Positions 51,320 through 60,161 of a stretch of 64,000 nucleotides of DNA are shown one piece after another. This DNA is from Vibrio sp. 16. GTDB lineage: Bacteria > Pseudomonadota > Gammaproteobacteria > Enterobacterales > Vibrionaceae. How positions within the stretch are numbered: position 1 is the stretch's first letter; each line of letters opens with the position of its first letter. A model generated the notes under the pieces. That model did not search any database. It worked only from the letters and a program-made list of their open reading frames with translations, and was not told the DNA's origin. The translations under genes were made by a program, and so were the position numbers. The stretch lies in assembly GCF_963681195.1 (NCBI RefSeq), contig NZ_OY808997.1, positions 1,488,001 to 1,552,000 on the forward strand. Reading direction: 5' to 3'.

Positions 51320-53272
51320 TTATTCGTAGCGCGTGAATTGATATACCACGCTTTCTGATGCTCGCTCTATTTGTTGATTGTACTCTTTAAGCGAGCTCGG
51401 CATCACATCTGGCTGCTTTCTTTCAAGCTGATAGTGAATCCTTGCCTGACGATACTCGCCTGACACTTTCGATAACCAGTTTCCCTCTTCTCCGTTAAGC
51501 GACAGTGAAAAATCGAATGCCTCATTATTTACTTTGAGCTCGTCTGGAGTAATTTTCCAAGGTGATGGCAACTCAACCACCATGGTTTGAGCAACTTTGA
51601 CTGGTCTCCCTATGTAAAAAGGAGTACTGCGCCTTTTCGCTTCTGACACATACACATTTGCACCAATCACGTCTGCATACACCTCAAACTGTGGGTCATC
51701 ATCTTCATTCAGGTACCACATTTTCTCGATGTCATAATTCTCTGTCATGTACAGTTCATTCTTCATTAAGTCATCGAAATAATAGAATTTCTTAGAAGCA
51801 GAGATACCTTCATAGTGTTTGTTGTAGAAGCCTTCAAATTCGTCCATCACTTGCTCAATTGAGTTAGCCGAAAGATAACGCCTCATTCTGTCAGCCTGTT
51901 TGCCCTTGTAAGTCGTTTCTACGTGTAGCGTTGAAGCACCATTCTCATGAGAAGCTACTTTAAAGGTGGATGTCGTTTCAACTTGATTGAGGTTATTTGT
52001 GTCGATAAGCGTCGGGTAAATTTCACCTTGTTTGATGATCAAACCATAACCAAGCTCAGATTGAGTCATTGTGGCTAGGCTATCCGACAGCTCTGTTTGG
52101 GTAGGATCAATCCAAAAGGTCTTGCCCTGAAAATAGAAGGTGACAATAACATGGTTGAATGCGCTATGCCCTGAAGGTTGCCCGGTTAGATGCTTACGGT
52201 ATACGGTACTCACTAGTGCAGGGTTTGCTTCAATGCCCAGCTCCCGTAGCATAGCTGTCAACAACACTGACTTATCTTTACAGTCTCCATACCCTTGCTG
52301 CAAAGTTTGCTCCGGTTGTCTCGGAGCATGGGAGCCAATACCATTTTCTATCCCCAAATAGCGTATCGATTGCTGAGCGAGTTTAATCGCAGCAATCACT
52401 TGTCTCTCTGGGTCTTCAATAGCTTTCAGTTTACTCACTTCAGCAGCAAACTTACTACCTTGGGCGTCTATCTGGTAGTGAGGCAAAGCCCAAGAAACGA
52501 CATCCGCCCAATTCTCATAGTTATTGATATTGATATATGGATACTCAATAAACCAATCTGGTTGATCCGCTTCATTTAGATAGCTGTATGAACGACGTTC
52601 ATCAGAATAAATATGCTCAACCATTTTACCATCTTGGTTAATTTCAGCTTTTAGGTGTCCGCTGTCACCGTATCGATTAACGGTATATTGGCTATCCTTA
52701 GGCGTTAGAACTCTTGCGTAAGTCTTTAGAACCGGCACACTCCAGCCCATTTTTATCCAACGGTCAACTTTGCCATTAAAGACCGGATTCAGCCCTTTAA
52801 TCGAGTAGCTATAATCAATGATATCCCCTTCTTGAACATCGTTAATCACGATGTAGAAGGTTTCCTGACCACTATAAAGCAGCTTTTCTAGGTCGACTTC
52901 GCGCTTGAATCGCTTGACATCAATACTAGATAACCGTTCCAAAGGTTTGCCCTCACGCCACACTTTGACATTATGGAGCACCACTTCTTCATAACTAGGA
53001 TCGAAGTCTATCGCTATTTGAGAGTTGCTCTCTACTCCTTCAGAGTTCACTGCTTGAGTGACGTAACGACTATAAAACGTCGGTGTATTTGGTAACGCAT
53101 TAAACTGATTAGAAACCAGCATGTAAATGCTGCCATCTACTCTATCTTTACGCTGAGTCTGCGCTTCAAATGATTGTTCGACCACCCAACTTGGTACCGG
53201 GGAGATTTCTATTTCTGCTGCCTGCACACTACTTATCACTAAAGCTACAAGCCATAACCACTTTCGTTTCAT
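51320..53272 (-). CDS. DUF3857/transglutaminase-like exported protein
   Basis: 650 aa with a Sec signal peptide (MKRKWLWLVALVISSVQA). The first half is a DUF3857 beta-rich domain (about residues 50-220, including DYSYSIKGLNP). A transglutaminase-like core follows: C331 in GYGDCKDKSVLLTAMLRELG, a His in AFNHVIV and an Asp in FWIDPTQ. The last part is a DUF2569/DUF3858-like region. The triad is complete, so a peptidase or cross-linking role is possible. Such proteins are exported or surface proteins of unknown substrate. It stands alone between the dctBD and dctPQM units, with a terminator on one side. Confidence 0.8.
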   Translation of the reverse strand: MKRKWLWLVALVISSVQAAEIEISPVPSWVVEQSFEAQTQRKDRVDGSIYMLVSNQFNALPNTPTFYSRYVTQAVNSEGVESNSQIAIDFDPSYEEVVLHNVKVWREGKPLERLSSIDVKRFKREVDLEKLLYSGQETFYIVINDVQEGDIIDYSYSIKGLNPVFNGKVDRWIKMGWSVPVLKTYARVLTPKDSQYTVNRYGDSGHLKAEINQDGKMVEHIYSDERRSYSYLNEADQPDWFIEYPYININNYENWADVVSWALPHYQIDAQGSKFAAEVSKLKAIEDPERQVIAAIKLAQQSIRYLGIENGIGSHAPRQPEQTLQQGYGDCKDKSVLLTAMLRELGIEANPALVSTVYRKHLTGQPSGHSAFNHVIVTFYFQGKTFWIDPTQTELSDSLATMTQSELGYGLIIKQGEIYPTLIDTNNLNQVETTSTFKVASHENGASTLHVETTYKGKQADRMRRYLSANSIEQVMDEFEGFYNKHYEGISASKKFYYFDDLMKNELYMTENYDIEKMWYLNEDDDPQFEVYADVIGANVYVSEAKRRSTPFYIGRPVKVAQTMVVELPSPWKITPDELKVNNEAFDFSLSLNGEEGNWLSKVSGEYRQARIHYQLERKQPDVMPSSLKEYNQQIERASESVVYQFTRYE

Positions 53273-53389
53273 TTAATATCCGTTTTTTGTATTTCTAACT
53301 TATTCATTTATAAAATGAATACTTTGCGCATAGTAATCATTTTCGATTCCCCTCGCCACCCAACTGATTAATTTAACAACGAATAGAAC

Positions 53390-53417
53390 AAAAAAAGCCC
53401 CGCGGTTAAGCGAGGCT
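53390..53417 (-). terminator. Terminator of dctPQM
   Basis: On the minus strand AGCCTCGC and GCGGGGCT pair with one G-U around TTAACC, then TTTTTTTG. It starts 17 bp after the dctM stop. Confidence 0.82.
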
Positions 53418-53434
53418 AATTCTTGCAAGTCACG

Positions 53435-54796
53435 TTATTTTGTTATGATCTCAGGTCCCATTAAAGTGGTTGGCAACCATGTCGATACCCAAGGTACATA
53501 AGTAACAATGATGAGGAAGAGGAACATAACTGCAACCCAAGGCAGTGCTGCTTTCACCACTTGCATCATCGACATCTTAGCGACCCCGGCGGTAACAAAT
53601 AGGTTCAACCCAACTGGCGGGGTGATCATACCTATCTCCATGTTCACCACCATCATGATACCTAGGTGAATGGGGTCAATGCCGAGTGCAATCGCAATTG
53701 GGAATACCAATGGCGCTACGATGATCAACAGCCCTGATGGCTCCATAAACTGGCCACCAATCAAGAGCAATACGTTCACCACAATCAAGAAGGTAATTGG
53801 CCCAAGGCCGGCTGATAGCATAGACTCTGTGATCATTTGCGGAATGCGCTCTTCCGTCAACACGTGCTTTAAGATCAAAGCATTAGCGATGATAAACAGC
53901 AGCATGATAGTCAGCTTACCTGCATCGTACAGAGTATGCTTGGTGTCTTTATGCACGAACGCTTGGAATACTTTAACGATGGCAGGCTTAGTATTTTTCT
54001 TGTCTGCGAACGGCCCCATGTCCTTATAGATAAAGTTCGCGATAAAGAAAGAGTAAACCGCAGCTACTGCGGCCGCTTCTGTCGGTGTGAAGATACCGCC
54101 ATAGATACCGCCGAGGATGATTACCACCAACAACAGACCCCAGCTTGCATCTTTCGCTGCAGCAAACATTTCACCCCAACCGACAAATGGCTGTTTAGGT
54201 AGATTCTTAATGCGCGCCGCAATGTAGATGGCAATCATTAGCATCACACCGGCAAGCAGACCAGGAATAACACCGCCAAGGAACATACGACCTACCGACA
54301 CATCGGTTGCCGCGGCGTAAACTACCATGACGATAGAAGGTGGAATCAAGATGCCTAGCGTACCAGCGTTACAAATCACCCCAGCAGCGAAATCTTTCGA
54401 ATAGCCGTTTTTGATCATCCCTGCGATAACGATACTACCGATCGCAACGACCGTTGCTGGTGAAGACCCAGAAAGAGCCGCAAACATCATACATGCGACA
54501 ACGGAAGCCATCGCTAAACCGCCTCGGAACCAGCCAACCATTGCAATCGCAAAACGGATAATACGTTTCGCAACACCGCCGGTAGACATAAAACTCGATG
54601 CCAGAATGAAGAATGGAATCGCCAGTAAGGTGTAGTGACCAGCAAACGCGTTAAATAGGGTTTGAGCAACCGACGCCAACGAGGCATCCGAATGCATCAT
54701 CAAAAACAGAATACTCGACAGGCCCAATGATACGGCGATTGGCACGCCAATTAGCATAAAGCCAACCACCATTACGAATAGAAACAAAATATCCAT
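53435..54796 (-). CDS. dctM: TRAP dicarboxylate transporter large permease DctM
   Basis: 453 aa inner-membrane protein of the ion-transporter superfamily, with about 12 hydrophobic segments including the N-terminal LFLFVMVVGFMLIGVPIAVSLGLS. TRAP-M motifs are present: AALSGSSPATVVAIGSI, GTLGILIPPSI and EIGMITPPVGLNLFV. It imports C4-dicarboxylates with Na+ using the DctP-bound substrate. It starts 3 nt after the dctQ stop, so translation is coupled. Confidence 0.94.
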   Translation of the reverse strand: MDILFLFVMVVGFMLIGVPIAVSLGLSSILFLMMHSDASLASVAQTLFNAFAGHYTLLAIPFFILASSFMSTGGVAKRIIRFAIAMVGWFRGGLAMASVVACMMFAALSGSSPATVVAIGSIVIAGMIKNGYSKDFAAGVICNAGTLGILIPPSIVMVVYAAATDVSVGRMFLGGVIPGLLAGVMLMIAIYIAARIKNLPKQPFVGWGEMFAAAKDASWGLLLVVIILGGIYGGIFTPTEAAAVAAVYSFFIANFIYKDMGPFADKKNTKPAIVKVFQAFVHKDTKHTLYDAGKLTIMLLFIIANALILKHVLTEERIPQMITESMLSAGLGPITFLIVVNVLLLIGGQFMEPSGLLIIVAPLVFPIAIALGIDPIHLGIMMVVNMEIGMITPPVGLNLFVTAGVAKMSMMQVVKAALPWVAVMFLFLIIVTYVPWVSTWLPTTLMGPEIITK

Positions 54797-54799
54797 GGT

Positions 54800-55486
54800 T
54801 TAGCTCTCCTTGCTCTTATCGTTATTGTCAGAGTTGGCTGCAGATTTAGGCTCCATCGCCTCTCCCGCATCTTTTAACTCTTCTTTGAGCGCTTCTAACT
54901 CCTCCTCTGCTTCGTGGCCAGCAATCAGGCGATCGAGCTTACCAGTGGCGATTTGAACGGTGATCTGTGCAAAACGGAATGTCATTAGCGCCATCCCAAT
55001 TGGCAGCGCCATATAAGGGATAAAGCGTGGCAGTTTTTCATAGCGCTCACCTTCGTTGAGCCAATCGGCTAAAAACTGCAGCATTTCAGGCATTGGAATA
55101 TCGTCGGTTTCATACCACGCACGCTCTGTCGCAAATGGATACCAATAGTTCCAAGAGCCAATCAAAAGCAAAGTAGAAAAGGTCAAACAGCATGCCGCCG
55201 CGATGAGTGCGTAAATTCTGCGAAGCTTCTCAGGTGCCAAGTTGATGACGACATCGACACCGATATGAAAGTGTTTTTTCACGCCGTAAGATGCGCCAAC
55301 AAGCACCATCCACGCGAATAGGAAAACGGTAAGTTCCAAAGCCCAAAGAATATTGTCGTTAAAGACATATCGAAAAATTACGTTGGCAAAAGTGAGCATA
55401 GTCATCGCACCAAGGAAAAAAGCAATCAGCGTTTCCTCGATGGCGTCGGTCACTCTACCTATTCTGGCAAAAATTGACTGTTCCAT
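54800..55486 (-). CDS. dctQ: TRAP dicarboxylate transporter small permease DctQ
   Basis: 228 aa with four membrane helices (from ETLIAFFLGAMTMLTFANVIFRY onward to IPYMALPIGMALMTFRF). The conserved TRAP-Q motif NILWALELTVFLFAWMVLVGASYGVKKHFHIGVDV is present. The C-terminal tail is unusually long, acidic and coiled (EAEEELEALKEELKDAGEAM). It bridges DctP and DctM. A strong hairpin lies between it and dctP. Confidence 0.92.
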   Translation of the reverse strand: MEQSIFARIGRVTDAIEETLIAFFLGAMTMLTFANVIFRYVFNDNILWALELTVFLFAWMVLVGASYGVKKHFHIGVDVVINLAPEKLRRIYALIAAACCLTFSTLLLIGSWNYWYPFATERAWYETDDIPMPEMLQFLADWLNEGERYEKLPRFIPYMALPIGMALMTFRFAQITVQIATGKLDRLIAGHEAEEELEALKEELKDAGEAMEPKSAANSDNNDKSKES

Positions 55487-55544
55487 AGTTACATCGCTTT
55501 ATAGACCAAACTGGCTAACCAGCTCGGCATGACAGGGAAAGAAA

Positions 55545-55568
55545 GGCCCTCCTCCCGACAAGAGGGCC
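55545..55568 (-). terminator. Intercistronic hairpin between dctP and dctQ (partial terminator)
   Basis: On the minus strand GGCCCTC and GAGGGCC form a perfect 7-bp GC stem with a 10-nt loop, followed by TTTCTTTC. In operons such hairpins let the binding protein be made in excess over the permeases; here that is inference. Confidence 0.7.
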
Positions 55569-55615
55569 AATAGTTAGGGGGATCGTTATAGTTATTTTCA
55601 GGTTGACTTAAACCA

Positions 55616-56611
55616 CTACTGGTTTGAAGCTAACGCCGCTTCAATCAAGTCCGAACCGATGTCTTTTTCAAATTTCTTCCAAACCGGTTGCAGAGCTGCT
55701 ACCCATTGCTGGCGCTGCTCTGGCGTTAACGTGCGAACCTCACCACCCGCTTCAATGATGTTGTTTTTATTCGCAAGGTTAACTTTGGTTGATTCCGCGT
55801 TACGCGTTGCCGTCACTTCTTGGATGATGGTGTTTAGCTGGTCGCGTTGGTCTGCTGGAAGGCCTTTCCAGAAGTCGTTTGATGTCACGACTAGGTAGTC
55901 CAAAATACCGTGGTTGGTTTCGGTAATGCCATCTTGAACCTCGAAGAATTTCTTACCGTAGATGTTTGACCAAGTGTTCTCTTGACCGTCGATAACTTTA
56001 GTTTGCAGACCGCCATACACTTCTTTAAATGACATTTTTTGCGGGTTTGCGCCAAGTTGTTCAAACTGCGCAACCAAAACATCTGACGCCTGAACACGGA
56101 ACTTAAGTCCTTTCGCGTCTTCAGGTGAGAGCAGCGGTTGGTTAGCCGACATCTGTTTCATACCATTGTGCCAAAACGCCAGACCTTGCAAGCCGCGACG
56201 CTTCATCGAGTTCTTTAGTTTTTCACCCGCTTCTGAGTTTTGAAAACGATCAACGGCGTCAACGTCTTCAAATAGGAAAGGAAGGTCAAAGATACGGTAT
56301 TTTTTCGTGAACTTTTCAAACTTTGATAAAGAAGGGGCAGCAAGTTGCACGTCGCCGTTCAATAACGCTTCAAGCACTTTGTCATCATCATAGAGTGTGG
56401 AGTTAGGGAAAACCTGCATACACACTTTTCCATTCATCTCTTCGTTAACACGTTGCTCAAGTAATGAAGCCGCAATCCCTTTCGGGTGCTTATCTGTATT
56501 CGTTACGTGACTAAATTTAATCACTGTTTCACCTGGGTCACAGTTTGCAGCAGCGTTAAAACTGGTGACAGCAAGAATCGAAACAGATAGTAGGGTCAAT
56601 GGCTTAAACAT
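55616..56611 (-). CDS. dctP: TRAP C4-dicarboxylate-binding protein DctP
   Basis: 331 aa periplasmic binding protein with a Sec signal peptide (MFKPLTLLSVSILAVTSFNAAA). TRAP-P features: IKFSHVTNTDKHPKGIAASLLEQRV, VFPNSTLYDDDKVLEALLNGDVQLAAPSLSKF and GLKFRVQASDVLVAQFEQLGANPQ, which includes the conserved Arg that holds the carboxylate. It delivers succinate, malate or fumarate to DctQM. First gene of dctPQM; a sigma-54 promoter lies about 58 bp upstream. Confidence 0.94.
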   Translation of the reverse strand: MFKPLTLLSVSILAVTSFNAAANCDPGETVIKFSHVTNTDKHPKGIAASLLEQRVNEEMNGKVCMQVFPNSTLYDDDKVLEALLNGDVQLAAPSLSKFEKFTKKYRIFDLPFLFEDVDAVDRFQNSEAGEKLKNSMKRRGLQGLAFWHNGMKQMSANQPLLSPEDAKGLKFRVQASDVLVAQFEQLGANPQKMSFKEVYGGLQTKVIDGQENTWSNIYGKKFFEVQDGITETNHGILDYLVVTSNDFWKGLPADQRDQLNTIIQEVTATRNAESTKVNLANKNNIIEAGGEVRTLTPEQRQQWVAALQPVWKKFEKDIGSDLIEAALASNQ

Positions 56612-56668
56612 TATTATTCTCCTTGTTAATTGGACAACCCCATCACTGGGTGTTGTACCTATACAAGG

Positions 56669-56683
56669 GCAACTATCAAGCCA
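56669..56683 (-). promoter_or_regulatory. Sigma-54 promoter of dctPQM
   Basis: On the minus strand TGGCTTGATAGTTGC has the invariant GG (-24) and GC (-12) separated by exactly 10 nt, against consensus TGGCAC-N5-TTGC. It lies about 58 bp before the dctP start. Together with the neighbouring DctB/DctD pair this predicts RpoN-dependent, dicarboxylate-induced expression. Confidence 0.82.
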
Positions 56684-56793
56684 GCTTTAACATTTGTGTA
56701 ACTTACCATTATTTAACAAAGAGTTAACAGCAAACGCCTTGGAGATTATGTTTCTCTGCAAACCTCAATTCGGTTTTTTTTGGGTGGAAATCC

Positions 56794-56809
56794 ACTCATT
56801 GAAATGAGT
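56794..56809. promoter_or_regulatory. Candidate DctD enhancer (upstream activator site)
   Basis: ACTCATT-GA-AATGAGT is a perfect 7-bp inverted repeat 111-126 bp upstream of the -24 element, the usual enhancer distance. AATCCACTC recurs nearby (56789-56797 region and 56822-56830), perhaps a second half-site. DctD binding is inferred. Confidence 0.5.
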
Positions 56810-57143
56810 CAAATGGGTAGCAATCCACTCGTGTTTTTAGAAACGCAACTAAGGGTGGGAAAATCTGGGTTGAGTGATTGTAAGAGAGAGGAAAACAAGA
56901 AAATGTGAGGAGAGGGAGTATGCAAAGGAGACTAAAGCATGCAGTCCCTCCCCTCCATCAAAGTCAGCTACGCGTGCTTACTGCGCTAACTCCTAACTTC
57001 CCTTTAAGCATAGTCGCTATCAGGGCTTTTATTAACATCTTTATCAAAAAAGAGCTGGGGATGAGTGCACTCCCAAATCAGGTAGCAAGCCAAACCTGAT
57101 CAATCCCCCGTGACTTTACTCAGGAGTGCACTCAAATTGACGA

Positions 57144-58259
57144 TCAATTGAAGTCGATACGCTGCTCGGTCTGAGCGTCAAAGAACACCGCTTTGGACAA
57201 GTCAAAATGAAGTGGTGCTACTTGCCCGACTTTCACCTCAAACTCTGGAGATAGACGACACGCGACTTCTTGGTCATTCACTTTAATCATCGCAATAGTA
57301 TCTGGTCCTGTTGGCTCCAACACTTCAAGCTGGAGATTCAACATGGTTGAAGCCGATGAGTCTGGATTTTCAGACTCCGTAATATGCTCTGGACGCAGGC
57401 CAATCACGATTTCCTTACCATCTTGCTCACGCATTGAAGGCGGCAGTTTGATGTGATGTTCTTGATCGTTGCTCCCCTTGACCTTAATCACCGGCTGATC
57501 GTGGTCATCAAGGTCAACCATGGTCTTAATGAAGTTCATTGATGGAGAGCCCATAAAGCCTGCAACAAACATATTGTTCGGCTTGGTGTAGATCTCATGC
57601 GGTGTGCCAAGCTGTTGCAGCTCGCCATCTTTCATCACAGCAATGCGATCGGCGAGTGTCATGGCTTCGATTTGATCGTGGGTTACGTAGACAATAGTAG
57701 TGTTGAGCTGTTGATGAAGCCGCTTGATCTGATGGCGCATCTCGACACGAAGCTTTGCATCTAGGTTAGACAAGGGTTCGTCAAACAAGTAGAGCTTAGG
57801 ACGGCGCGCTAACGCACGGCCCATCGCTACACGCTGTCTTTGACCACCAGATAACTGCGACGGTTTACGATCAAGTAAATGATCAATTTGCAGCATGGTT
57901 GCCACGCGCTGTACTTCTTCTTCAATTTCGTTGTCTGGCATCTTACGAATTTTTAGGCCAAACGCGATATTTCCGCGCACCGTCATGTTCGGGTACAACG
58001 CGTAAGACTGGAAGACCATCGCTATATCACGGTCTTTAGGTTCAACTTGAGACACATCGCGGCCATCAATCACGATTTCGCCTCCACTGATCCCTTCTAG
58101 CCCTGCAATGGTGTTCATCAAGGTTGATTTTCCGCACCCAGATGGGCCGACCAGAATCAAAAACTCACCAGAGTCGATGCTGATATCAATGCCTTTCAAC
58201 GTTTCTTGTTCCGCCTTTGGGTACGTTTTGCGGATCTGTTTAAGTTCTAGTGTCGCCAT
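57144..58259 (-). CDS. Sugar ABC transporter ATPase (MalK/UgpC/MsmX family)
   Basis: 371 aa cytoplasmic ATPase. Walker A is [17 protein letters not shown], the signature is [19 protein letters not shown], and Walker B is [17 protein letters not shown]. The C-terminal regulatory OB/TOBE domain (about 240-371) has GLRPEHI. It powers the two sugar permeases upstream (5-nt gap) and corresponds to the GltK/GtsD position of the Pseudomonas glucose importer. Last gene of the operon. Confidence 0.93.
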   Translation of the reverse strand: MATLELKQIRKTYPKAEQETLKGIDISIDSGEFLILVGPSGCGKSTLMNTIAGLEGISGGEIVIDGRDVSQVEPKDRDIAMVFQSYALYPNMTVRGNIAFGLKIRKMPDNEIEEEVQRVATMLQIDHLLDRKPSQLSGGQRQRVAMGRALARRPKLYLFDEPLSNLDAKLRVEMRHQIKRLHQQLNTTIVYVTHDQIEAMTLADRIAVMKDGELQQLGTPHEIYTKPNNMFVAGFMGSPSMNFIKTMVDLDDHDQPVIKVKGSNDQEHHIKLPPSMREQDGKEIVIGLRPEHITESENPDSSASTMLNLQLEVLEPTGPDTIAMIKVNDQEVACRLSPEFEVKVGQVAPLHFDLSKAVFFDAQTEQRIDFN

Positions 58260-58264
58260 GGTAA

Positions 58265-59122
58265 TTATCCTTTTACTGATCCTGCCGTTAGGCCGCGAAC
58301 AAAATATTTTCCTGCCAGTACATAGACAAGGAGTGTTGGTAGAGCTGCGATAATGGCCGCAGCCATATCTACGTTGTATTCTTTAACTCCCGTACTGGTG
58401 TTAACAAGGTTGTTAAGGGCAACCGTTATAGGTTGTGTCTCCGAGCCTGAGTAGACCACACCAAATAAGAAGTCATTCCAAATTGCGGTAAATTGCCAAA
58501 TGACCGTCACCATGATGATAGGTGTCGACAGCGGCAATAGGATTTTGAAGAAAATGGTAAAGAAGCCCGCGCCATCAAGTTTGGCGGCTTTAATCAATTC
58601 GTCTGGAATGCCAATATAAAAATTACGGAAGAACAAGGTAGTAAAAGCCATACCGTAAATGACGTGAACAATCACGAGCCCCGTTGTGGTGTTGGCCAAA
58701 CCTAATTTACCAAGCACCGCCGCCATAGGGAGCAAAATCACCTGAAACGGAATAAAGCAACCAAAGAGCAGCAAGCTGAAAAACAGGTTAGAGCCACGAA
58801 ACTGCCACTTGGTCACAACGTAACCATTAAACGCCCCAAGTAACGTAGAAATAGCTACCGCTGGGATCACCATCTGGAATGAGTTCCAGAAATACCCTTT
58901 CACCCCTTCACATTTCACCCCCGTACAGGCGCTATCCCACGCTTTATACCAAGCATCAAACACCCACTCTTTCGGCAGCGACATTAAGTTCCCTGCTTTG
59001 ATGTCAGGTAGCGTCTTGAACGAAGTTATCACCATCACAAACAGCGGCATCAAATAGACAACACAGAAAAAGATGAGGCATGCGTAAATAAATAGGCGGG
59101 CAAAATTCATGTTGTTGGTCAT
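58265..59122 (-). CDS. gtsC: Sugar ABC permease, MalG type (GtsC/GltG-like)
   Basis: 285 aa with six membrane helices ([31 protein letters not shown] at the start). The EAA motif is [28 protein letters not shown] Cys-containing periplasmic loop ([20 protein letters not shown]) matches the glucose/mannose permease group. It overlaps the preceding permease by 4 nt. Symbol by analogy with Pseudomonas. Confidence 0.85.
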   Translation of the reverse strand: MTNNMNFARLFIYACLIFFCVVYLMPLFVMVITSFKTLPDIKAGNLMSLPKEWVFDAWYKAWDSACTGVKCEGVKGYFWNSFQMVIPAVAISTLLGAFNGYVVTKWQFRGSNLFFSLLLFGCFIPFQVILLPMAAVLGKLGLANTTTGLVIVHVIYGMAFTTLFFRNFYIGIPDELIKAAKLDGAGFFTIFFKILLPLSTPIIMVTVIWQFTAIWNDFLFGVVYSGSETQPITVALNNLVNTSTGVKEYNVDMAAAIIAALPTLLVYVLAGKYFVRGLTAGSVKG

Positions 59123-60042
59123 GATTTTTTCTCCCTAAGTTCTGAGTACAGGTACGGCACGAGAATCGCCAAAATACCCGCTAACATCATCATCGCACTG
59201 GCAGCACCTAAACCAATTTGGCCACGAGTGAATGAGTGTGCGTACATAAACAAAGCTGGCAAATCGGAAGAGTAGCCCGGACCACCCGCCGTCATTGCTG
59301 TCACCAAGTCGAAGCTCTTAATCGCAATATGAGAGGTAATGATAACGGCGCTGAAAAACACGGGACGCAAGCAAGGTAAAATGATCTTCCAATAAATGGT
59401 TGGCAGGCTTGCACCATCAATTTGTGCTGCTTTAATGATTGAAGAATCGATGCCGCGTAGCCCAGCGAGAAACATCGCCATAACAAAGCCTGAAGATTGC
59501 CAAACCGCTGCAATAACGAGTGTATAAACCGACATTTCGGAATCCACTAGCCAATCAAATTTAAAGTCCGTGAATCCCCAATCTTGCATCAACTTCTCAA
59601 TGCCAAGCCCCGGGTTTAAAATCCACTTCCATGCGGTACCCGTCACAATGAATGAGAGTGCCATTGGGTAAAGGTAAATGGTTCTGATTGCCCCTTCTTG
59701 ACGGATATTCTGATCAAGCAATATTGCTAGACCTACTCCAAGACCAATCGCAATCAGCATAAACAACAGGCCAAAGATACCTAAATTGGTAATTGAAGTG
59801 AGCCAACGGTCATTTTCCATCAACTTTTCATACTGGATAAAGCCAGCAAAATTGAAGCTTGGTAGAAAGCGAGAGTTGGTCATTGAAAGTGCAGCCGTCC
59901 AAAAAATATAACCGTAGATACACACCACGGTGACTAACATGGTCGGCGCAAGAACGATTTTCGGTAGCCAGCGCTGCAATCTGTCAGCAAAGCTTGGCTT
60001 TGGCGCAGACTTATTGGCATACCGAGATACAACATGCTCCAT
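59119..60042 (-). CDS. gtsB: Sugar ABC permease, MalF type (GtsB/GltF-like)
   Basis: 307 aa with a cytoplasmic N-terminus and six membrane helices (first VLAPTMLVTVVCIYGYIFWT). The EAA motif is SSIIKAAQIDGASLPTIYWKIILPCLRP. The loop MTAGGPGYSSDLPALFMY is typical of carbohydrate permeases. It follows the binding-protein gene after 119 bp containing a strong hairpin and pairs with the MalG-type permease. Confidence 0.85.
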   Translation of the reverse strand: MEHVVSRYANKSAPKPSFADRLQRWLPKIVLAPTMLVTVVCIYGYIFWTAALSMTNSRFLPSFNFAGFIQYEKLMENDRWLTSITNLGIFGLLFMLIAIGLGVGLAILLDQNIRQEGAIRTIYLYPMALSFIVTGTAWKWILNPGLGIEKLMQDWGFTDFKFDWLVDSEMSVYTLVIAAVWQSSGFVMAMFLAGLRGIDSSIIKAAQIDGASLPTIYWKIILPCLRPVFFSAVIITSHIAIKSFDLVTAMTAGGPGYSSDLPALFMYAHSFTRGQIGLGAASAMMMLAGILAILVPYLYSELREKKS

Positions 60043-60094
60043 AACGAATCCTTACGTCATCTTATCTAACCTAAATCCGGGTTAGAGATTAAGG

Positions 60095-60133
60095 AAAGGG
60101 CGAATAGGCTCCCCACAAGCCTACTCGCCCTTT
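60095..60133 (-). terminator. Intercistronic hairpin between the sugar-binding protein and permease genes
   Basis: The arms 60095-60110 (AAAGGGCGAATAGGCT) and 60118-60133 (AGCCTACTCGCCCTTT) form a 16-bp stem with one G-U. The T-run is short, so partial termination or 3'-end protection of the binding-protein mRNA is likely. Confidence 0.75.
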
Positions 60134-60161
60134 GGGGGTGATGAGTGTTCTAACGACTAAG

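Larger units (their letters stand above)
56612..57143. other. Intergenic region between dctP and the sugar-ABC ATPase gene
   Basis: 532 bp. It holds the dctP sigma-54 promoter (56669-56683), a candidate DctD enhancer (56794-56809) and an imperfect hairpin with GGGAG/CTCCC elements near 56917-56958. Two copies of the palindrome GAGTGCACTC lie at 57063-57072 and 57124-57133, with ATCAGGT/ACCTGAT between them. A 64-codon frame (56905-57099, plus) has a ribosome-site-like context only by chance and no recognisable product, so it is not called as a gene. Confidence 0.5.

Noticed and set aside
56905..57099. 64-codon open frame on the plus strand between dctP and the sugar ABC ATPase
   Set aside because: No recognisable product, overlaps palindromes and a hairpin region, and the neighbouring sequence behaves as non-coding regulatory DNA.
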